Positions 22,718 to 35,400 of a stretch of DNA of 64,000 nt are shown here, in pieces. The stretch covers positions 33,386,468-33,450,467 of the forward strand of contig LS997563.1 in assembly GCA_000469685.2 (NCBI GenBank), read 5' to 3'. The position numbers were made by a program, and so were the translations under genes. Source of the DNA: Haemonchus contortus (taxonomy: Eukaryota > Nematoda > Chromadorea > Rhabditida > Trichostrongylidae). How positions within the stretch are numbered: the first letter of the stretch is position 1; each line of letters starts with the position of its first letter. The notes below the pieces were generated by a model. The model was not told the origin of the DNA and made no database searches. It was given only the letters and a program-made list of their open reading frames with translations.

Positions 22718-23968
22718 TTAGGTTGTGTACAAAGTCTTCCGCCACGAATTTTATCGTTCTGTATTTCGTTTAAAAAAGTGTTAATATTACGTCATCTCGT
22801 GTACGTAACGTATACATATTACTCTATCACGCCACTACTTAGTGCTTTACTACCCTGCGTTTGCCGGCCACAATGACGCACAACCATCACCGCGACAAAA
22901 TGTACCTTCGGCATTGCTTACTTAATGTTTCACGATTTCGGCTTCAGTGCAAAGGAGACGCATGCTAAGCTAGTGAAGACCTACGGCGAGGATGTCATCT
23001 CTTACGACACATGCAAAGTTTGGTTCGCCAAATTCAAAAAGGGAGATTTCACTCTCGAAGATGCTCCAAGGGCGGGTCGGCCGAGGGAGTTAGATTTGGA
23101 TGTTTTGCGTTCCACGGTGGAGGAGGACCCGTACCTTACCACTAGGGAATTAGGGGCCAGGCTTGGCTTCGCTTTTAAAACTATTGCAAATGGACTGGAA
23201 AAGCTCGGCAAGACATCAAAGCTCGGTCGATGGGTCCCACATGAATTGTCCGATTATGACCTCTCGAGGAGGGTTGTCACCTGCACTTCTCTCCTCACTC
23301 TCCAAAAGAAGCGTCACTTCCTGAACTCGCTGATTACTGGAGATGAGAAATGGGTTCTCTACGATAACCCTGTGAGGAAGCGGCAATGGGTCAATAAAGG
23401 AGAGCAGCCAGAACCCGTCCCAAAGGCCGATCTTCACCCCAAGAAGGTTCTCCTGTCTTGCTGGTGGTCCAGGAAAGGCATGGAGCACTGGGAGCTCCTG
23501 GAAAAGGGACAAACAATTAACGCCACCATGTATGTTGAGCAGCTTCAAAAACTGAAGGCTCACATCGATCGTACACGTGGAAAAAATGCGGAAGTCTACT
23601 TCCACCATGACAACGCCAGACCCCACACTGCAAAGGCGACCCAGGCCGAGCTGGAGAAGTACGACTGGGTGGTGATCCCCCAGGCCCCTTACAGCCCTGA
23701 CCTGGCTCCTTCTGACTATTGGCTATTCAGCCATCTACAGCGTTCCCTCAACGGAAAAAAATTCGAAACGAAGGATGAAGTCGAAAAAGCGATCAACGAA
23801 TTTTTCAAGTCCCAGCCCCCGTCGTTCTGGGAGGAGGGAATCGACAAGCTGCCCGAGCGTTGGCGTCGAGTAGTGGATGGAGACGGTGCCTACCTCTGAT
23901 CTTCTGGTTAGTTCGTTTTTGAAAAATTTCAAAAAAGTTCGTGGCGGAAGACTTTGTACACAACCTAA
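22718..23968 (+). mobile_element. Near-intact mariner transposon
   Basis: Perfect 31-bp inverted repeats lie at 22718-22748 and 23938-23968, starting TTAGGTTGTGTACAAAGTC. The element is flanked by TA at 22716-22717 and 23969-23970, the mariner target duplication. Length is 1251 bp and it encloses one transposase frame. Identical inverted repeats imply a recent insertion. I recall a similar element named bandit from the hookworm Ancylostoma caninum; identity with it is not checked. Confidence 0.95.
22873..23899 (+). CDS. Mariner transposase (DD34D), likely one frameshift near N-terminus
   Basis: An open frame of 324 codons from ATG 22925 to TGA 23899 encodes a cut-and-paste transposase. It carries the N-terminal HTH region (KETHAKLVKTYGE; WFAKFKKGDF; GRPRE), a second HTH, the WVPHEL linker (about 103-108), then catalytic TGDEKW (D140), HHDNARPHTA (D229) and YSPDLAPSDYWLF (D264). 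Thirty-four residues separate D229 and D264, giving DD34D. Upstream, ATG 22873 opens MTHNHHRDKMYLRHCLL in another frame, which looks like the missing N-terminus. One extra base near 22924 separates the two frames. All catalytic residues are kept, so the core is intact, but this copy probably cannot make a normal N-terminus unless translation starts at 22925. Confidence 0.93.
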
Positions 23969-24019
23969 TATTTTCCAGACTAGACGCGTAATTTTCCATC
24001 CTTACTATATATTATATAA

Positions 24020-24450
24020 TCCACAAGTTTGGTGTGTCTGTTCGTATGTATGTTTGTCTGTCACAGAATCCGGTTTTACCTGAAAAAACACCGTTAGAGG
24101 TCGGGACCATTTCGGGATCGGTTGAGCCCAAGACAAGGTCAACAGAGCACATACGAGCTCTGCAGAGCTTCGCCCACGGGGAGCGGGGCAAGTGCAGGGA
24201 TGGGCGGCGCCAACAGTCAAGCATCTTATTTTTGCTTAGAAAAAGTCCAGTCAGCGGGGTAAAATGTTTAAAGATGAGGATTCGGTCAACAAACCAGGCG
24301 AGACCCACGTACTGTGGGCGGAGCGTTCTCAGAATGGGCAGTACTTTTCAAGTGTATTCATAACTCGATTCAATTAAGGCGCAGAGGCCATGAAAAGAAA
24401 TGAAAAGACTTTCCACTTTTCAAAAATGAACGCAACATTACTTGGAAAGT
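24020..24450. repeat. Probable dispersed repeat, GC-rich relative to flanks
   Basis: The stretch includes TGTGTCTGTTCGTATGTATGTTTGTCTGTC, a degenerate TGTNTGT run, then a GC-rich block. Long overlapping open frames occur on both strands (24034-24363 + and 24012-24308 -), which is the mark of a GC-rich non-coding repeat, not of a gene. No domain is recognised. Confidence 0.35.
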
Positions 24451-24454
24451 TCTA

Positions 24455-24750
24455 GAATGCGGGAAAAAGGTGATTGGAGATAATGGAATAAATATGGCCA
24501 AATTTTCGAACTGGGTGGGGTTGGCACTGAAGTGGGCGGGGCTCGGGCAAAAAGGTTGTGGGATGCCGGAAAAAAGTGGTAAGATGTAGTAGAACAAATG
24601 TGGTCAGATTTCACGAGGGGATGGGATTGGCACTGAAGTGAGCCTACATCAAAATTATGAAGTCCCTTCAGATGCGTTTCAGAACGCGGAAAAAAGGTGC
24701 CCGGAGGTAGTAGAAGTAACGTGGTTTGAAGTCTGAAGTGGGTGGAGTTT
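24455..24750. repeat. Degenerate tandem repeat, three units of about 80-120 bp
   Basis: Three successive units each run GGAAAAA-G-TG, then a TA(G/A)TAGAA-like block, then TGG(C/T)-A-TTT, then GGCACTGAAGTG(G/A)G or TCTGAAGTGGGTGG. The units start near 24455, 24565 and 24690. The pattern is visible by eye with about 65-75 percent agreement between units (estimate). Confidence 0.55.
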
Positions 24751-27560
24751 GCAAAGAGGGGGGCGAGCCTGAGATCAAGGATTCATACATTTGCTCTTCA
24801 CACTAACCCTGACCACATAGGTGTACAACACGAGAGGATGGATACCACTAAACTCTTCCGAAAATTAGGCTAAAAATTTTCTAAAAGTTAGCATCCATGG
24901 TTCCACACACACAGTAGTCCTTTCTGCACAAGAGCAGACGCACTACATTAACTTCAGACTTCATAAATTAAAAGCTACGCAGGTACGTACCCTGTAGAGA
25001 CGTGTAAACCCCTACAGCTACTCATAGGAGCTCTCCTTTCAAAGTCAGTGTTCATGACCACGCACAGCTCAAACTACCCAAGGTTTCTTTGACCACATGG
25101 AATGCAGAGAAATTTTATTTGGATATATCGAGGACTTTTTATGGCCACATGCAGCCCCATATCACATCCCAAAAAGTGATGGCAGCTACAGATGTGTCAG
25201 GGAAGAGGCTCGGATTATGATAAAGGTCTATAATGAAAATCAGACGCTCATGCGGCTCTTTCTCTCATGGCCAGAGCCCCTAGCGCGGGATAGCGTGCGT
25301 AGCTGCTTGTGTGTATAGTATTAGGATGAAGGCTGAAGAAATACGGTGTAAAACAAGCTTCTATGAACAGCCGGTAGGACTTGCTTCAGAAAAGGTGATT
25401 GGTCGGGTAGCGTTCTAAACAATAATGTCAGAGTTTCTCAAGGCTAAACCACTACATTATGTATCAACATGTCTTTGACTCAAATAGCGTCCAATTCAAA
25501 GATTTTAGAGATATAGAGAAGAGGTCGCAATGACAATCTCAAGTCCGCCGAATGTCACCACACTCCCCTAAAGGCACCACAGTTCACAAGAAAAATGGTT
25601 TCTAAGGTTTCCTCATAGGATGAATTTGAGATCCTTTCGTATACCATATCTGGTGCTGTTAGGTCGGAGAACGGCATAGTTAGGGAATTATGAAGGTTCA
25701 AAGATTGGCCCGTGTGAATCCTCGGACGAGTTTCCCGGCACTGTGAAGGCGGCATCCATCACAAGGGAACCCATATCGGGAATTCAAACAACTTGTCATG
25801 ACACTTAGCGACAGTGAAAGGTAGTTTGGTACAGTTCTGGCTTCATGTAGTCAGCTCTTTGCGCAACTGCAATAACTGGCATCTCGTCCGAATACCCCTT
25901 CCAGTTTATTCTGTCATGGTGATCTCGTCCAAACCCTATTTTCCCTTCTTTTAACAAGCCATATTTTTCTCGAAATCGACGAATTCTCTCGCTTTCTTCA
26001 CTACCGATGAATTATTCCCAAACTAAACTTCCACTTTTAGACTAAAAACCGGTACCTCAAAAATATTGCTAACTGTGCCTTTGAGTGGAAGGCGATTCAA
26101 CTTACACCACACTGTCTCAAGTGAGAAGCGATTTTGGTTAACTATTTCATAATTCTTGTAGACAGCACTTAGAAAATAATACAAACTAGATGGAATGACA
26201 TGCTTACAATCAACAATCTGACAATTGGAACCGTGTCCATCAGATATTTTGCTGTAACCTGATGATCAAAATGAACAAAAACAACAAAAGAGAAGATATA
26301 TATAGTCGACACATTCAAGCATACTCTTATGAATCCAATTTCTTCTGAATGACTTACATGGCAGAACATATAAACACGTGATTCATAGCACCAACGATTT
26401 GAATAATAAGTGGGCCTCACGACGATGAATCGAGAGAACAATTAGAGATTCATAACATGGAACTATAACACAGATATTTGCCCTCAGAAAGAGTGATAAG
26501 CATAAAAACTTGTAAAAACAACCACGTGCTCATGTCACTCAAGTATAACACTTCGTCTTGAAGCGATTGATGAAATATGATAATCATTTTCTAGAAAATT
26601 TCTCAATACCTATCACGGATGATGAATGGGCAGTGCTAATACAGAGATCTAAGAAAGTGTTGCATAAATGTTCAAAACTGAACAGTGGAACAAAAAATAA
26701 TGAGGTACAGACTTTTTATTTCGCTTTTGAACATGATGTACACACCTTAGGAGGACGGTTGTCTCATTCTGGATGAAATTAATTAAAGTATCGAGAAAAT
26801 GACCGGAAAGTTCAGCACCCTTTTTAGTTGGTACTTTACCGAAAAATATCTGCACACTTCAGTAGCTGCTCCCGGTTCTTGATCAAATAGAAGCTGTCTG
26901 CATGGTTATACATGTGGTCTGCCTTACTGATCACGGGTCACGCATGTTCACAGGCCTATCTGAAAATCTTCAATCGATGAGACGGTATTAGCTCTTTAAG
27001 CTAGGCTATAGATTCAGCCATATAGCCGTACATTAAGAATCATGGAGATTGGGTGGAGATTAATGGAAGTGTGGGAGTTTATTGCTAGCCATACGGTATG
27101 CACGAGATGCTGGACTTTACCCGTGGAGGAACAGTTCAAATTGGGCGCAAATATGGCTGCCCACGCATGTCGAGGCACTTGAAAAATATTTTAAAAAGTG
27201 TCGATCAGCGAGTAGCTACAAAGTACTGGGGTGGTATCCTTCAATACATCATGCTCACCGGACATCACCTATATGTTTTATCAGCTATATGACTTCACAC
27301 CAGGAAAGACCATCGGGAAATTCGAAGAGAGTTGCACCATGACGAGTGTATGCTAGGAGCTCGGTATCGCTCACAGCGTTATTTCACGTGCAGAGCGCTT
27401 CGAACCCCTGATACAGTTGCTCAAAGGGGAGGAGGTTGACAATCAAGATCAACTACAACAAGGGAAGGCCGCTACACTGCGCGGCAGTCAAGACGAGACC
27501 CTTGTCGGTCAGCATTTGTGCAATGACTGCGTTTGCATTTGCAATGACTTCCAACAAAAC
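24751..27560. other. Intergenic, nothing firm recognised
   Basis: Short open frames only. The frame at 26169-26441 (-) is rich in hydrophobic residues and could suggest a membrane protein, but it is AT-driven and lacks splice context. The frame at 25555-25755 (-) is likewise unsupported. The 27098-27292 (+) frame precedes the Tc1 relic but shows no match to its N-terminus. Confidence 0.3.
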
Positions 27561-27569
27561 TTCAAGGCA

Positions 27570-28240
27570 AGCCATCTGGCGCACTACAGTGACCCGCCGA
27601 CAACACGGTGGTGGTCTGTTCGACGCTCGACGACCACTACCTTGTGTTTATTGAGCCTCTCGCATCGGCGAGATCGTTTCGGGTGATGTCCGGAGCCTAG
27701 CGAACAAACGGATGCAGGATGAAGCCATCTTCTCGTATAAGCGTAGATTCAGTCTGAGCAGTGATTCTGGACGCATCCTCATGAGACAAGGGTAACAACA
27801 CGCAACTCCTCTAAAAACATTCTCAAACCTTATCGTTCAGGTGGTCGAGGTATGATGGTATGGGGAGACATCATGTTGCATAGCCCTACTGACCGTCAGA
27901 TTTTTGAGCGTGTTACCCTTACCAAGTAGCATTACTGTGACGAGGTACTTCTTCCTTATTTTTATGGATGACAATGTGCGATCGCATCGAACAGCACAGG
28001 TGGGTAGCACGAGAAGATATCTGGTGAATGAGGTGGCCTACCCCTTCCTCGTCCTTAATCCCATCGAACACCTGTGGAATACACTGAGTAGAGGCATTGC
28101 AGCAAGGCAACCAGTAACAAACTAGCAATTGTCAATTGCACTGGTGGAGGAGTGGAATGCCTTTCCACATGAACTCATTATCAACCTTAAGGGAAGTATG
28201 GGATCGAGGTACGGAGTATGTATTGCTGTCCGTAGTGATC
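27570..28240 (+). pseudogene. Tc1-like transposase relic
   Basis: Plus-strand frames, broken by several shifts and stops, carry the Tc1 transposase landmarks in order. Around 27640 is LSHRRDRF; around 27750, FSLSSDSGRI; around 27830-27875, LKPYRSGGRGMMVWGDIM, matching the usual GG-MVWGGI; around 27890-27950, DRQIFERVT then YCDEVLLPYF. Around 27963-27995 is DDNVRSHRTA (second catalytic Asp); around 28050-28085, LNPIEHLWNTLSRG with the third catalytic acidic residue (Glu in PIEHLW). Around 28105-28200 come ARQPVTN, then ALVEEWNAFPHELI and SM-SRY. The order and spacing are diagnostic of a Tc1/mariner DD34E-type enzyme. It is clearly inactive. The element ends were not identified. Confidence 0.85.
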
Positions 28241-29414
28241 GCGCACCTTGTTTAGAACCGCGTCGCTTTTTTGGAAATACCACGATAAATTGCGAAAACT
28301 CATGTGTAATCGGCACCCTTGACCAACGATGTTGTATCTGTTCATCTTATCTCGAATTTCTGTCAGTTGCTTTCTGTGCAGTGCAGTCATGTTCTCTCTT
28401 AATATGATATGAATTTCATTGAGCTATTATGCTATCTGGCAAAGGTACAGCAATCGAAAGTTGATCTCGTGCCCAAGTTTTGCACACCTCTTGTGCCTAA
28501 GTTTTGCACACCATTCTACTTCCTACCACTTCTTGTAGCCAAAAGTCAGAAAAATCTGATGGGCAAGACAAAAGGTACGGATAATTGTAACTTGTATGGT
28601 TACTCGCATCCTAGACCTTGAAACAGTAATAGTCGTTATTACCGTATCATTCTTCAATATGCCACAACGATTCTTTGCAGGTACGAGGGCCCCGCGATCA
28701 ATGTTAGCAACAATGCCCCTGCATTTTTTGGGCAGAACGTGGACGCATGCAACAAACCCAGAACGATTCTAGAGTGCCTGCTGATTAGGCAATATGAAAC
28801 TGAATGGAAATGCATGACACTTTTCTTCATGAGGAGGAGGTCTTCATTCAAGACTATGTTACGTCCCTTCTGTAAATAATAGGGTATGCTATGCTTATTA
28901 ATAGGTACACTGACCACATTACTTATTGAAATTGAGGTTATGCTCAAAACACACTCGCTTACATACCTGGCAACCGACCTTAGCAGTATACAAGTTCCAT
29001 GACCTATGGATTTATGCAAAAAACGGAATCATCTTGTCATACCCATTGACGCCATCAGTGCAGGAAATAAGGAATCCAGGTTGAAGAACAGGCGAGAAAA
29101 CAACAACTTTGCATACCAAGAAACAAGCGATGGCCGCTTTTCAGTCATCATGCAAATTTACCCCGAAAATTCCGGCTTGTATGGCAGACTGAATATCTTT
29201 CAAAAATCAGAAGAATTAGAGGCTCTATCAGCGCAACCACCAGTATCCTATCAGACAGTAGTGAGACAATTTTTGCAGGAATCGAACTCAATTGTCTATT
29301 GAAAGTGAACGTGGCTTCATCGCGACAACATATCGAAGAGCAAAACATGATAACAAGTGAAGCGGAATGCTGAAATGCGAAATCAGAATACCTTGTTCGG
29401 AACATAACTCGTCC
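28241..29414. other. Intergenic; 24-bp tandem pair
   Basis: No supportable gene. At 28469-28516 a 24-bp unit (GTGCC-AAGTTTTGCACACC) occurs twice in tandem with two differences. The esterase gene ends at 29415 on the other strand. Confidence 0.4.
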
Positions 29415-32400
29415 TTACAGCTCGTCGTCATCAGATTCCTTTCGTGTACAGTAACAAGCTAGACCAACAAGGATTGCGAAGAAAAACAGTGAACAGAACG
29501 ACAGCATCGCAGTGGCAAACTGAAAATGAGGTGTATTGGTAGCCGAAAGACCTATACACTGTTGCTCAGATGAGTTCATCCCATAAGCTGATTCGCATGT
29601 TTTTCTAAGATTTCATGCGGATTTTTTTGGACGGAAGAGGGTTCTTGAAAGAAATGAAATGTACGAGATATGCAATCAGAATTGAGAAAAGTAGGAAAAA
29701 TCGGAAAATGATCCGATGCTCTGTTACCGAACCGCGAGGACTCATTGAAGTGTCCTACCTCTGCCTCCAGAATTGAACGCGAGTGAAAAATTTTCAACTA
29801 GTGCAGCAATAGACAAAAATCAGTTGTTTTTGAGATGCACTTTTCAAATTATACTTGTAGATAAACTCTTCTTTTGGCAGTTTTTTCTTCCTGATGGTCT
29901 GAGGGAAGTCCATGGATTTCTTCGGATGGTTTATGCCTTCTGTTCTTCTTGAGTGAATAGTGAGAAGGGGCAATGTGCTATACCAGATGTCGGTACAAGG
30001 CAACGTCCTAACATGAGTAAACTATCATCAACTCCACCATTATTGTTTCAGCCACACTGGTTTCACATTTTGGACCTATTCAGGGGTTATGCTTGAATTT
30101 CGAGAATAGCCAACCCGAGAGCATAGCTCGGATAATTTGATTCCAAACGTTAACGCTTTGTTCCAGTGCACTACGAGAACGAATTGAACTTGAATCGAAA
30201 AACGAATCGAATTTGAATGGCTCCATCGACTTTCATTGTAGAGCTTTCTTATAGGACCATAAGACCTCAATATTAGTCATGCCTTGAGCAAGAACAGGTG
30301 GCGGTCTATAAAGTTTGACCGTCGTTGTCGACTCCTTTGAATCTCTTCGGATCAAGTTGTGCTCATAAAAACTCCGGTAATCTGGATTGACCACTTTTGA
30401 CCAGGTCCTGAGGTCTCAAAGATTCCGCTGAATATTGAATGAAAAGCGAGACATCTGCAAGCAGAAGACAAATTTATCTAACAGAGAACAAATCCTGCCT
30501 TTGTGAATCCTATTATGTTCCTGTCGTTCCTCTGGTCAGCTACAATGGCAAAGGATTCTTCAGACGAACCCATAATACATATTGAAGCAGCGTCTCATAG
30601 ATGTCAGGACTCATTCCGAGCGGCTCGGTTAACGTTCATTGGTCATACTCTCGAGCACCGTCCACCCAAGCATTCTCAGTTCCTTCTTTGAGGTCATCAG
30701 AAATTTTTGAGGGACATTCTTCAGTGTCAACCACTCCCTCAGCAGCCTCGGCATTGCTGCTGAGCAGCAAGCAGTCACAGCTTTACGCTTTTTGAGATTG
30801 GCATTCGTTACTATCATTGTAACAGGATTGCTCACAAGTATAATGACACTCTCAAAGATGTCATTAATATACCACCGATTCAAATTAATATCCGCAAGAA
30901 TTGATCCTACCTTGAATGGCCACAATTGTCGGAAAAAGTGAAATATTACTGAAGAGTTTACTAACTGTTCTCTCGACTCTTGCATTGTTAGGTGTTTCTG
31001 GTCGTAACAATTTCTTTTATACTTAACAGATTCCCGCTGACGGCTGCCCTTATTGGCTGCCAGTAGCGTGTGCACCTGGAACGATGGCAGCCCATATGGG
31101 CTGAGGGTTAAAAATTGCTCGTCATTTCAAGTTCATGAGTTAGAACGTATGCCTTGGTAGCAGCCATGACAGTTTTCCGCCCGCGCTCTGCAACGGGTTT
31201 GTTTATCAATCCCTCCATTGACAGCGAGTTGTATCTTGCTTTTTTATAGTAGTAGTAGTTCATTGTTGGCATCTTCTCCAGTCCCATATAAAAGCACAGC
31301 TATAAAAATTACATAACCTCTTGATCACCGGTTTCCTTGAACTTTGCTGACTTGATGAGTCGGTTTCGTGCTCAATAATAGCAAGCAACTCGCGAAAGAA
31401 ATCAAAAATTTCGCTGCAGAAAGTCAAAGTCGCAAAAGGTAAAGTCATCGATTCGTACAATACCCGAACTTTTCAAGCAAGAATAGATGAAGATTCTTCT
31501 TCACATAGATTACCAGCTGTCCTTATGAAAAATACGTCCATCTGGTGCGTCAACAGTCGATTCTTCTCCATCGTCATTGACGACGAGGACACTATCGTAG
31601 TTGATTGCAGACTGTTCAAACTCCTCGTCGAGATCGAGCAACAAAGCGTTGAATCTCTGACCAGGTTCATCGTCGTTCATAGCTGACACGTTTTCTGGGA
31701 CGGTGGCATCCCACATGGGAACGCATTTGCGGAATTTATGCTCGTCGCGAATGTATAAGATTGAAGAAATTTCCAACAGGAAATTGTCAAACCACTTGAT
31801 GTAAGAAAAAAACAGGTTCGAAGATCGGCAGCAGGACCCAGCCCAGACCGCAGCATTGTAGAGGTCTTACAATTAACAATTATGTTGAGCACTGAGCACT
31901 TAGACGGAGAGCTCCACTAGTCATTTAATGCGCTACCTCTAATCAATCCTGCAGAGAGCTCTTCAGCCTTTGCAATAATCTTGACGTAAGGAACGACGAG
32001 ATTGATTTCGAGTAAGGAAAAGCTTGACTAGAAATTCTATCCTATTCTGTGATAACAGATTTGCGTTTTAGGCCTCCTGAATTGTTTTTAAGGAATCGTT
32101 TCACAACTGGGAAGATATACGATGGAGTTTCTTCGTATTGATCAACGAGTTCAAATTATGCAAGTTCCACTTGGTCGAAATCATTCATGTTCAATGTTTT
32201 CTTCACAATTCTCTGCGGGCGAGAGGTGATTCAAAATTCAGTATCTCAAGTGCTCCCAAAAATATACTTAACGTCATAGTATGAGAGAATTGTTGGGCCT
32301 AAGGCGAATAACGAACCGAGATTCGATTCTCAGACATTGCGTCTGGTGGTGCCCTAGTGACTCTACCCTAGTACTGGCTCGATTAAGCTGCGAGTAGTAA

Positions 32401-35400
32401 CGAACCTGCCAATTTCCAACATCTCTGTCGAGTTGAGCAATTCGCTGTAAATTGCCCACGTCAACGGCGTCTAATGAACGAGCGTACCAGTTCCAGAATA
32501 CGTGGCCTTGCCAACGGAAACCAACCTATAATGAGCACAGTCCGTATCAAAAAACTGATTACAACTCCAATGATCACACCAAACACGCATTCAGAGCAGA
32601 ATTTATTCTCCATTTGTTGCTCATAGCAAGGCTGTTCGTCAAATAAGTATTTTGAGGACTTCGAACATTAATTTTATATCTGTATCAGAGCGATGATCTC
32701 ATGAAAATTGTTCACAGTAATGGCTCAAGAAATCAGTTCTGAACATGTCGAAGCGAATCATAAGTGATTACACTCTTGCTACAATATAACTCACTTCCAT
32801 TGTAGGGCTATCCGTAATAGACAAATAGTTCAGTTCCTGCGCGTTTGTCGACGTCCAGTTGAAGGGGAATCCGGAATTTTCAGGTGTTGGATGACTAGAA
32901 AAAAAATGATCAAAACAAAAAAATTAGCGTACGTAGTAAGTTTACAAAGTACTAACCCGTGTCGTGCAAAGTTTACGATCAAGTCGGCAAAAATTTCGAC
33001 AACTCTTTGGTCGAGCTGCCAGTTCCTATCTCGACGCCTAATAAGAAAACGAGGAGTGATATTGAATAAGTGCAGCTTGTCAGCACCGTGAAATGCTCCT
33101 GAAGTACCTTCTATTGAAGTGGAAAGAGGATCGACATTGTTCGTAAGAAATGTTCAATAGAACTCACGGTCAAGATCATAGAAGTTTTCGCTAACGTGAT
33201 CAAAAGAGTAGAGGAAGACTGGTGCATTTTGTTTGACGTAATAGGTAGCTAATCGAGAAGCAGGTGCATCATACCAGAAATGCGAGTACATCTGGAATTC
33301 ACATACTCCTATGAAATGATACTTTGGGGCAGGTAACAACTTCCGCTACACTAACACTTATAGAAGAGCCCCGATTCCTGTTACAGTAAACAAATTAATT
33401 GTAAATAAGGCGAATAGGTAACACATATAGGACAGCGACATTTGCCTAGCAATATAACCACGATGCGCATTGCTAATAAACTCCGACATTTTGTTTGTAC
33501 ATCTTGTTCTAATACTGTATGACACCAAAACATGACTTGCAGAGAATCAGCAGACCCTAACTTATCCCCAGTAAAGCAAAAAGCAAGAAAAAACATTGTG
33601 ATAAATATGAGAAAATTCTATCGAAAATGGTTCTCAGATGAGTGCAGATTTTTATTGACAGCCATAAGAAGCGCATGCACGTTGACTCCAGAAAAAAAAA
33701 ACCCGATAGCCTATTTTCTGAACGTTCATGTATTCGTAAAAGCTTCGGCATCAGATGCCGACAGGAAAGGAGAGGAAGGATTAGAAGGAACACAGAGCTT
33801 AACCAATATGTACTCCATCCTTAAGGCATTCTGCTTTTGTTCGAGTTGCTATGAGAGATCTCTCCTCATCTCCTGCTTTGTACCTCTGGCACATGCCCTT
33901 GACAAGGGGTTTAGGGCTGATGAAAGCTGATTTAAACAGTCAAAAACTCCGTCTAGAGCCCTGAAAGCTATATAGCATGGTTCAGCTTTTATCGGCACAT
34001 TTTATGGGATTATGTTATGAATACGGCATTCGTTGCAGAATTCTCAAACAGGGATCCAAACTACTCGGTTCTCACTGAGTCCAACATTCAACACACTGAC
34101 GTTTGCAAGAGCGTTCTAGGGTTAATGAAGAGATTGAAAGGCAAAAAATAACAAAAATTAAAAGCTTTCTGTGGGTTTTTTATGCCAAGAAAAGCGACAT
34201 AGGGTGTTCTTTATATTAGGTTGATGCCTAATTATTGCGGATTTTTTCGCGGCTTCTTTTCTCTCGATAAAATTAAACTTTTTAATTCGAGACTTTCGCA
34301 GGACTAATCGTCTTGCTTTCCTTAACAGAAATATGTCTAGAAAGTCATCTTCATATACGCCACATAATGCTCTATACTTCGAAAAATGTTGGAAGGCGGA
34401 ACACTCATAACGTGATCTCAACGAAGTTTTCCGCGATGGGGCAGTCAGCCAAAGCCGAATAACGAATGGAATTTGCATCTATGGTCGCCCTATACATCAA
34501 TAGAAACTCATATGGATTATTACTTTGATCGCCCATTGAAAAATTGGTTAATGAGCAGAAATTTCGACGAGGAGGATGGCGTGATGGCAACGTCCAGGCG
34601 TGATCGCCTCCAAGTAACGAAACTTCTTCGCCTGTGGAATCCGACCGCCTAGCAAATGAGAAGCACTGCTTGACGTAAATGGTGGATATGTTCCGGAGCA
34701 ATTATTTGAACATAGTCTGCTAGACATTTATATCGTTTCTTCAAGTAAAATTTGCTGAAAAAATCCGCAATAATTATGCATCAACCTAATAGAATAGAGA
34801 TGGTATTATTGCAGAAGCTTCGGTTTTGTCTCATAGCAGGCATCTACAAACTTTCGAAATTCTATAAGACACTTCAGATACACCCTTCCTTTAGGCGGTT
34901 TTTTCGCCACTTTTCGTTTAGCCGTGAATAATTGCAGTATTAATTCTTATTTGATCGGAGTTCAATATAGTACCTCCAAGAAATGTTACTCACTTTTAGA
35001 ACTGAGTCAAACAAAATGTTGCCGGACATGGATGGATCGACTTTCGTCCATACATACTGAGCTTTACAGCCTTCCGCAATAAGACGATGATTTTGAAATT
35101 GTTTGTAGCCTAGGGTGAGATTGTCCGCCAGCTTCTCGGCCATTGGGCTATTCAAGGCGCTGAAGTTGACGTTCTTCTCGTTCAGTATCACTGAAATGTA
35201 ACAGCACTTCGCATTGTTGCTTTCAAGTGGGCAAAGGCAAGTATAGTTCAAAGAAATACCAACATATTCGTAGGGAGCTTTCATCGCGCGTTGTTCCGAT
35301 CATCATTGGCATTTTTCTTCTATGCTGAGCCAAATCTTCAGGCACGTCTGGTATTACCCCACCAGGTCCATCGACAACAGGAACGAACTCCTGGTAATCG

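Noticed and set aside
24012..24363. Overlapping long open frames on both strands
   Set aside because: Mutually antisense frames in a GC-rich repeat with TGT-rich sequence. No domain or splice evidence.
26169..26441. Hydrophobic minus-strand frame suggestive of a chemoreceptor fragment
   Set aside because: The hydrophobicity follows from AT-rich sequence. No conserved GPCR motif or exon borders.
33532..33930. 132-codon plus-strand open frame
   Set aside because: It lies in intron 10 of the esterase-like gene, overlaps another frame on the opposite strand, and has no recognisable motif.
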